From positions 1 to 15,125 of the forward strand of contig JAJJLU010004303.1 in NCBI GenBank assembly GCA_023807065.1: a stretch of 15,125 bases of DNA. Direction: 5' to 3'. Shown here piece by piece: positions 9,140 through 15,125 of this stretch (positions within the stretch are counted from its first letter, which is position 1; each line of letters starts with the position of its first letter). The notes beneath the pieces are model-generated. The model was not told where the DNA came from and searched no databases. It was given only the letters and a program-made list of their open reading frames with translations. The DNA is from Isotricha intestinalis. Its lineage: Eukaryota; Ciliophora; Litostomatea; Vestibuliferida; Isotrichidae. The position numbers and the translations under genes were made by a program.

Positions 9140-9299
9140 AAAAAAATATTTTCATAATCTAATTAAAAGTAATTACAAAAATATGAAAAAAATCAAACTA
9201 ACTTTCATACAGAAAACAATAATATTATATTCTTTCCTTTTCCAAAGATTCTTAATAATCAATCATAAAATTCTTGAATTGCTATAAACAAAAAATTAA

Positions 9300-9880
9300 T
9301 ATTAATAACATCATTCTAAAGCTTATAAATATTTTCACTTCCTCTAATAATACATTTATCATAATTATTAATATAATATTCTTAAAATGAGAAAGAATAT
9401 AGTGTACTTATTATAGTAAATTTTTGAGCATCTTAAAAAGGATGAATTTTAAATAAAATTATATATAAAATACATCCTAATGACCAAATATCAATTTTTT
9501 CATTAACAATATATTCTGAATATTTATCACATATTTCAGGTGCTCTATAATATAAAGTATAATTGCTTTCAAAATCTTTATAAAATTTATTTTTTGTTTT
9601 TTGATTTGAAGTTTGAAGATTAAATACTTCTGTTGTTGCTGAATCGAAATCACAAATTTTATAAGTTTTTCCAAATTTTAATCTATTTTCTATTTTCATA
9701 TCTCTATGAATAATTGGAACTTTTTGAATAATAAAATAATATATAATTTTTTAAATCTTATTTTTCAAAAGATATCATATTATTAATTGGGGATTTATTA
9801 AAAAAATGATATACCATAATAAAATATTCTATTTTATTTTTTTCATTATTTATTTTATCATCATAATTAATCTTTCATAA
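9300..9880 (-). pseudogene. Decayed NAK/GAK-type protein kinase
   Basis: A kinase catalytic region is recognisable but split over several frames. In order on the minus strand: a pre-hinge/hinge-like segment (EYFIMVYHFFNKSP, then ISFEK and a TAA); in another frame, KVPIIHRDMKIEN, YKICDFDSATT, TLYYRAPEICDKYSEY and DIWSLGCILYIILFKIHPF; then TAA followed by in-frame DAQKFTIIS; then, in a third frame, a C-lobe-like KIFISFRMM. APE-to-HPF closely resembles GAK/AAK1 family kinases, which act in clathrin-coat recycling. About four residues are missing between HRDMKIEN and the DFG region, and DFG reads DFD (9643-9651). No GT-AG intron removes both the upstream TAA and the TAA after HPF. The remaining open piece (9433-9699) is therefore unlikely to make a working kinase. 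Some stops could be CAA or GAA codons mutated to TAA. Confidence 0.82.
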
Positions 9881-10719
9881 TTTTTCCTATATTTGAAATA
9901 TAAAAAATTTGTTTATTTTCTTCTTATTCATATATATATTCAATTTATTGATAAATCTACTTGATAATAATTATTTTCATTTAGTTATTGTCAAAAATTT
10001 TTTTTTAGAAATTTTAGGAAATGTACTATTAATATTATAAATACTTTTATTTACTAATTATATTATATGAAATTTTTAATAATGAAGTTCTACAATTATC
10101 ATTTTCAATTTTTTTATGGTTGTTTAAATTATAATATTTGAATATATCTTTAATAAATGTTCCACTTTTATATTCAGTTTTTTATGATATTAATTATTTC
10201 ATTTTATGGATTACATTTCAATTAATAAGTACAAAAGGAATTCCTATTAATTCTTTATTTCCAATATATTTTCTTATATTACCAAAAAGCCTTATTAATT
10301 TTTTTTTTTGAAAAATATCGAAATTAATTTTTTAATCTTTAAATAATTAAATATCATTTTTAAAAAATAAATAATTGAATATAGATTTTAATATGTTTTA
10401 TTCTCATGTATGTCATTTAGAAAATAAGACTAAACCCTATAGTTAATTAATTTAAATATTAGATTAATACATTAAGTTTTATTATTTATCATAGAAATTA
10501 ATTATCTATTCTATCAAAATACAAAAAGATATTCTTCAAAAAATAGAGTTTTATTTTTAAAAACATCATTAAAAGATTTTTATATAAAATCATAATGTAA
10601 AATTCTTAAGAAAAAAAATAAAAAATATAAAAAAAAAAAGAAATAAAAAAAATAAAAAGAAAATATCTTTTAATATTAAATAAACATTATCAAAAAAAAA
10701 TATATTAAATCATAAAGAA
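9881..10719. other. Long gap with decayed coding-like sequence
   Basis: There is no intact gene. On the minus strand about 10050-10295 reads as protein-like sequence broken by stops: LFGNIRKYIGNKELIGIPFV, then three stops within about 20 codons, then a 44-codon open run containing GTFIKDIFKYYN. A further piece near 10520-10590 contains FNDVFKNKTLFFEEYL. These may be remains of one or more genes; I cannot name them. The last ~110 bp (10610-10719) is an A-dominated purine tract leading into the NOT4-like start codon and probably holds its promoter and leader. Confidence 0.45.
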
Positions 10720-11670
10720 ATGTCAATTAAAATTCCACAAATCCAAAACATAAATAATCAAAAATGTTATTTTACAGAAGAAGATAGAGAACAATTATCA
10801 AAATTAAGAATAATCCAAAAAAACTTAGTTCACTTCCAAGGATTTCCAGATTATTTATTAAACTCAGAGTTATTACAAATGAATGAATACTTTGGTCAAT
10901 TTGGAATTATAAAAAAAATAGTAGTATCAACAAAAGAAGAAGAATTAACTAAAAAAAGATCTAATTCAGCATATATAACTTTTTCAAATAACAAAGAAGC
11001 AGCTTTAGCAATATTATCAATAGATTCAACTAATATAAATGGAAATTTTGTAAGAGCTTTCTTTGGAACAAGTAAATATTGTATGCACTTTTTAAATAAT
11101 ATGGAATGTATTAATAAGGAAAAATGCATGTTTATTCATAATTTGGCTAATGAAAATGATTATCTTGGAATTAACTCTAAATTTAGATATTCTGATCATA
11201 TTAAACTTGCTAAGAAAATATTAAAAGATTTTAATACTAACTTAAATAATAATAAAAATCCTTTTAATTTTATTCCTTATTTTTTAAATAGTAATAATAG
11301 TGATAATAGTTTTGATAAATTAATTTTGCCTAAAAGGAAAAATTCTAATTCAAGTAGAAGTAGTTTAGGATCAAGTACTTTAAATTCTAGTTTTGGAAGT
11401 AGGAATAGTTTAAAAAAAAATGTTAATAATAATAATAATAATGTTAATAATTATCAATTGTTTAAATCAAAAGATCAATCTAGATTCTTTAATGATAACT
11501 TTAATTATAAATTTGATAACGAAGATATTTCTGATGAAATAAAGAATTTGATTGATCAAATTTTATTAAGATATGGATTTTTTAAAAAATATGATAATTT
11601 TATAAATTTTAATGATTGTGAAAATGATTTATATAAAAGAATTATTCAAAAAAATGAATTAATGATTTAA
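10720..11670 (+). CDS. NOT4-like RNA-binding protein (RRM + CCCH), RING-less
   Basis: Predicted 316-residue protein matching the central part of NOT4/CNOT4, the E3 subunit associated with the CCR4-NOT mRNA-decay complex. Residues 28-120 are the NOT4-type RRM: RIIQKNLVHFQGFP, then NEYFGQFGIIKKIVV, then SAYITFSNNKEA, then FGTSKY. A CCCH finger follows directly with perfect C-x8-C-x5-C-x3-H spacing (C121, C130, C136, H140). Residues 195-265 are Ser/Asn-rich and likely disordered; a short helical C-terminus follows. The N-terminal C4C4 RING of canonical NOT4 is absent: only 27 residues precede the RRM, and the 110 bp upstream is a low-complexity A tract with no Cys-rich exon. It is likely an RNA-binding paralogue unable to ubiquitinate by itself. 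It converges with the gene at 12230-12778 across a 559-bp gap. Family assignment is confident; function is inferred. Confidence 0.92.
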   Translation: MSIKIPQIQNINNQKCYFTEEDREQLSKLRIIQKNLVHFQGFPDYLLNSELLQMNEYFGQFGIIKKIVVSTKEEELTKKRSNSAYITFSNNKEAALAILSIDSTNINGNFVRAFFGTSKYCMHFLNNMECINKEKCMFIHNLANENDYLGINSKFRYSDHIKLAKKILKDFNTNLNNNKNPFNFIPYFLNSNNSDNSFDKLILPKRKNSNSSRSSLGSSTLNSSFGSRNSLKKNVNNNNNNVNNYQLFKSKDQSRFFNDNFNYKFDNEDISDEIKNLIDQILLRYGFFKKYDNFINFNDCENDLYKRIIQKNELMI

Positions 11671-12229
11671 TGTTTTATAATTTAAATTATATATTTTTAT
11701 TTATATGATAGATATAATATAGATCAAAAATGTATTCATTTATTCTGTGACAAATTTTTCTTAATTATTTTGTTTGTATCAAAAAAATATTAATATAGTT
11801 TTTGAGAAAATAAATAATATTTAGTATAAGATGTATATTATAATATTTATATATAAAATTTACTAAAATTTTTGATAATTATTTTTTTAATATTATTAAT
11901 TATAAAAAATGTAATTAAATATTAAAACCAAAATTATTGATTTAAATATTTTAAATGATTGATTAATCTTTTTGATAATGCTTTTACAAATTTTAAAAAC
12001 ACAATATTTATCCTTAAATTTATTTTAAAAACTTAAAAACTTTTTATTTATAAATAAATATTTTAATAATACAAAAAAAGTAATTTCAATATAAATATAT
12101 TAAAATAATAAAAATAACTTTATTTCTAAAATATACAAATAAATATATTAATCTATATAATAAATAACTAATATAAACCAATAAAATCTATACATTCTTT
12201 ATATAAAAATCCTAAAATTAATAACATTA
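11671..12229. other. Convergent 3' intergenic gap
   Basis: This gap lies between the 3' ends of two converging genes. It is nearly pure A/T with dense stops in all frames; I see no gene, RNA structure or repeat. Both genes' polyadenylation sites must lie here but cannot be told apart from background. Confidence 0.5.
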
Positions 12230-12778
12230 TTATTTCATATATTCTTCGATTTTTTTAGATGTCCAATCTTTAAACCTCATATAAACTCTTTCAGCTTTTG
12301 ATTTTTTTTCATAATTAATTTCTTGAACATATAAATCAACAACTAAAACAGCAAAAGAAGTTCCAGCACAAATTAAAAAATTTTTAAATCCATTCATAAA
12401 CTTTCCTTTAATAGATTTTTTTTTTTTTGGAATGATTAACATACAAGAAATTGGTTCTTTAAAATATAAAACTATATTTTTTTTTCCTTTTGAAATTTGA
12501 AATTCTTTTTTTTCATTTATTTTTTTAAAAGGTTCAATTAAATCTTGTATTGAATTAAATTTTAGAGTTATTTTTTCTTTTAATTCTTCTTTTGAAAATT
12601 TTTTCTTCCAAATTTTTGGTTTTGTATCTTCACCATTTAATATATTTGTGACTGTTATTATTAAATATTCTTCTGTGAAATTAAAATATAATTTATATTC
12701 TTCGTTTTGAGATATTGATTCTGAGGGAATGTTTTCAAAGTCATTTAATTCGATATCGTTTTTTTCTTCTTCTTTCAT
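12230..12778 (-). CDS. Small protein with beta-rich domain and one membrane helix
   Basis: Predicted 182-residue protein; no named family. Residues 1-26 are acidic. Residues 27-117 have a regular pattern: YKLYFNFTEEYLIITV, then W-K-K-K-FSKEELKE, then FNSIQDLIEPFKKI, then FQISKGKKNIVLYFK. From memory, this layout (two strands, F-x-x-EEL helix, F-x-S-x-x-[DE] helix, I-x-x-x-x-x-x-I-x-L-x-F hairpin) recurs at the N-termini of many protist coiled-coil proteins. A Lys-rich linker leads to a hydrophobic stretch, FLICAGTSFAVLVVDLY (134-150), probably a single membrane helix, then a basic tail. Such a domain attached to a membrane helix suggests an anchored adaptor, but this is inference. The ATG at 12778 follows an A-run; the stop is TAA. 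It is read in the same direction as the scramblase gene upstream, 609 bp away. Confidence 0.75.
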   Translation of the reverse strand: MKEEEKNDIELNDFENIPSESISQNEEYKLYFNFTEEYLIITVTNILNGEDTKPKIWKKKFSKEELKEKITLKFNSIQDLIEPFKKINEKKEFQISKGKKNIVLYFKEPISCMLIIPKKKKSIKGKFMNGFKNFLICAGTSFAVLVVDLYVQEINYEKKSKAERVYMRFKDWTSKKIEEYMK

Positions 12779-13387
12779 TTTTTTATTATTGTTTTTATTA
12801 TTGGGAATTTATTTCTGTATAATAAATTTATTATATTATAAATTTTATTATTATTTTTTATAAGTTTATTTATTTTTTTATATAATGAGTAATTTTTGTT
12901 TTTATTTCAAATTATATATTTAGAAAAAATTTTAATTGAAAATATCTTATTCCAAATAACAGAAGAAGAGAAAATAAAAAAAAATCCTCATATGACATTT
13001 AAAATCTATCTAATCTGATAAAAATGGAAAAATCATAGATAGAAAAAAATAAAAATAATAAATTTTGAAATTCATTTTCAATAAAATAAATATTATATTA
13101 TCATTTATTTTACTTAATAAAAAAGTTATTTTTCAAAAAAAAATAGTATTTTCCTCATAGTTTTTTTAACATTTATTAAATTATTATATGTATAAACATT
13201 GAATATTCCATTTAATTAATTGTATATATAAAGTAAGATTTTAATTTATCATAGAGGAAAGTCTTGTGAATTTGATCTTAATTTAAATTTTAGTCTTTTT
13301 CTGTATTTTTTCAATATAAAATAAGTTAAAAAAATAAAAGTCATTATTAAATTTAAAATATTAAAATAATATGTCAAAGATATAAAT
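12779..13387. other. Intergenic gap between two minus-strand genes
   Basis: This 609-bp gap should hold the 3' flank of the scramblase gene and the promoter of the 182-residue protein gene. The plus strand has one 40-codon protein-like run (about 12900-13018, containing FQITEEEKIKKNPHMTFK) with no start or family match; it may be a fossil or chance. Nothing else is recognisable. Confidence 0.4.
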
Positions 13388-14473
13388 TTAAGCACCATAA
13401 TAACGATAATCCATTAAAATAATACCCATTATTAATAATATCTTTTCTTCAGGAGTTGCATCGATAGGAAAATCTATAAAATATGTACAAACATTAGCAA
13501 TACATTCACTACATTTTCCAAGCACTTTTCGAATATTTCCAATTATATCATTGTCTGAATAATCTTTTTTATTTCCTTTAAAAATATCAATTGAAACTTC
13601 ACAACATTGACCAAGTCTTATACATTTAAAAACAAAACCATTCTGACAACAATCTGTATAATATTTATATATTAATTGATTTGAATTATTATATATTTCA
13701 AAAACTGGATCACAGCAAAATTCATTTGGTTCTTTTATATAACCTAATAATTTTTCATTGTGAAAAACTTCTAATTTAGGTCTACAATGACTCATACAAG
13801 GAAAACTAAAAGGTTTATCAACTGTTAAATAATTATTAACATTCATTCTATTCATTAAAGTAGTTTCTGAATTATTTTTTATAATGTTTTACTTCCATTT
13901 TAAAACCTCTTTTTGATTTTGAACAAAAAAATCTTTCACAACAAGATGAATTTTCAAGACAATCAAAAAGGAATTTTTTACCATTATTGTCATTTAAAAA
14001 AATATTATATTCATTATTAGTGGAAAAATCAAAAAGAAGTTTACAACCATTTATTCTTTCGACAATTTGAGCACTCTTTGAATTTTTTAATGCTTCTATT
14101 GGATTTTGAGTATAAGTTAATTGTTCATCATAATATTCAAATATATTTTCATTAAATTGTTTTCCTAATTCGTCTATATATATTTGTGGTTGTTCTAATT
14201 AATTATATATGTTTTTCTTTTACCTTTTGTCGAGGAATTTGCTATTTGTTGATAATTATTTTGAATTTGAATGTGATTTATATTTTGATAATAAGGATTT
14301 ATTATTTGTTGATTGTTTAAATTATTTATTTTATTTGATATAACTGGATTCATTTGATTATTCATTCCATTATTATATATCATATTTTGATTTATATTTA
14401 AGTTCATTCCATTGTTATTTATTATATATTGATTATTAGTATTCATTTGATTACCATAGAATTGGTTATTCAT
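13388..14473 (-). CDS. Phospholipid scramblase (spliced; one unresolved frame break)
   Basis: Scramblase family: moves phospholipids between membrane leaflets, usually Ca2+-dependent and often palmitoylated on Cys clusters. Exon 1 (14473-14224) gives an Asn/Gln/Met-rich head of 83 residues. After a 29-nt intron, exon 2 enters the scramblase domain: IEALKNSKSAQIVERINGCK, then NSSCCERFFCSKSKRGFKMEV. This frame meets TAA at 13874-13872. The next frame carries the rest: YLTVDKPFSFPCMSHC, FCCDPVFEIYN, the Cys-rich middle, FIDFPIDATPEEKILL and a C-terminal hydrophobic helix (IMGIILM), ending at TAA 13390-13388. Reading across with a +1 shift gives about 351 residues. The break may be a +1 shift at AAA-TAA, an extra A in an A6 run (real mutation or sequencing error), or a 40-nt intron (13906-13867, weak donor GTTTTA, good frame). 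Family assignment is firm because both halves match consecutively. Confidence 0.87.
14195..14223 (-). other. 29-nt GT-AG intron in the scramblase gene
   Basis: It starts GTAAAA and ends AATTAG on the minus strand. It is phase 1: the G at 14224 joins AA at 14194-14193 to give GAA (Glu), as with the split codon in the zinc-finger gene. Unspliced reading ends at the intron's own TAG. Splicing opens 106 further codons of scramblase-like sequence. Confidence 0.85.
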
Positions 14474-14675
14474 TTTTGTTTAAATTTATTTTTTTGTCAT
14501 TGATTTTTCAATCGTAAAAATATAAAATAATAAAATAATTATTATAATAATAATCTAGGATTAAAATAACAATAACAATTAATGACCCACACCTTGGAGG
14601 CTTTAAATCCTTTCTCCATTTGAGTTTAATGTTTACCATTTCTTTACATTTACTTTTTTCGAATTTAAATTTTAT

Positions 14676-15125
14676 CTAAAAAAATTTAGTGTTCTTTGTG
14701 ATTGGAATATAAATTTCATTAAATTGAGAAATAGTAAAATTTACAATAAGAGCAATATTTATATCTTTATATGAAAATTTAGCTATAAAATTAATACTAT
14801 AATTAAATATATTATTCAATAAAGTAATAAATTTAAATTGTTTTTTTAAATTTAAATAATAATCATATTAAATTCTTTAATTGATTTTCCTTCAAACCAC
14901 TCTTTTTAATAAAATTTTGTTTATATTCTTTTTAACCAATACTTTGATTAGATTGTAGATTACAATCTCCCATCCCTACTCTAGTATAATCAACCCCATC
15001 TATTTAATAGAGAAGGTTCATCCATTCATAAACAATTATTTTCTTAAATATTATTTAATATTTAATGATTATTTAAAAATTAAAAAATTACTTTGTTTTA
15101 AGTTTACTGTTTTGTAAATATTTTC
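14676..15125 (-). pseudogene. Decayed gene fragment, family unknown, runs off the window
   Basis: Protein-like sequence is spread over shifting frames on the minus strand. From the window edge: IYKTVNLKQSNFLIF, then stops; in another frame VYEWMNLLY, TAA, IDGVDYTRVGMGDCNLQSNQ, TAA, KEYKQNFIKKSGLKENQLKN, TGA; then a 61-codon open run with FITLLNNIFNYSINFIAKFS and FTISQFNEIYIPITKN, ending TAG at 14678-14676. This region also has local GC above the intergenic background (14960-15000), as expected of former exon sequence. I do not recognise the family. It might be a multi-intron gene rather than a pseudogene, but stops fall inside otherwise coherent runs. It lies 202 bp upstream of the scramblase gene in the same orientation. 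Confidence 0.6.

Noticed and set aside
9433..9699. Intact small kinase gene
   Set aside because: It starts at the Met after HRD, lacks the whole N-lobe, and stops just after HPF, with homologous sequence continuing past the stop in another frame.
13868..13896. A shorter intron GTAAAA...TTCAG in the scramblase gene
   Set aside because: Its donor lies after a complete Glu codon, and joining to the next exon gives an immediate TAA, so it does not restore the frame.
14935..15020. Possible tRNA or structured RNA in the less AT-rich patch
   Set aside because: No cloverleaf arms or T-loop consensus could be paired, and the reverse strand reads as protein-like sequence.
9300..15125. Reassigned code with TAA/TAG read as Gln, to rescue the broken genes
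   Set aside because: Intact genes use CAA for Gln and end at single TAA codons, and the broken genes also need frame changes.

Overview
The window is nuclear eukaryotic DNA of extreme AT content. Genes lie on both strands, are compact and mostly intronless, start in an A-rich context and end at TAA. Two short GT-AG introns (50 and 29 nt) can be placed by reading-frame continuity. Glutamine is written CAA and all intact reading frames stop at TAA, so the standard stop code applies. The best lineage clue is the first gene: a C2H2 finger with a C-x-CGK-x-YLS-x-PAL core, an AT-hook and a conserved C-terminal region. I associate this layout with ciliates. Standard stops plus very high AT would suit a ciliate without UAR reassignment, such as litostome or rumen types. 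That placement is inference.

Layout: (1) 511-1487 (+), spliced zinc-finger/AT-hook protein. (2) 1703-3643 (-), RING-IBR-RING E3 ligase with two C-terminal membrane regions. (3) 3998-8116 (+), a 1372-residue low-complexity repeat protein with PEVK-like Lys/Pro/Glu stretches, three repeat arrays sharing one core, and seven copies of a G-I-I-x-G motif. (4) 8315-9139 (+), a coiled-coil protein. (5) about 9300-9880 (-), a broken NAK/GAK-type kinase gene, followed by more decayed coding-like sequence to about 10295. (6) 10720-11670 (+), a NOT4-like RRM + CCCH protein without the RING. (7) 12230-12778 (-), a small protein with a conserved-looking beta-rich domain and one membrane helix. (8) 13388-14473 (-), a phospholipid scramblase with a 29-nt intron and an unresolved reading-frame break at an AAA-TAA site. 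(9) 14676-15125 (-), another decayed gene running off the window.

The genes do not form an evident pathway; this looks like ordinary chromosomal neighbourhood with ubiquitin, RNA-regulation, membrane and structural functions. The most unusual items are the modular repeat protein, the RBR ligase with His-to-Asn and His-to-Asp changes at key sites, the RING-less NOT4, the scramblase frame break, and the clustered gene fossils.
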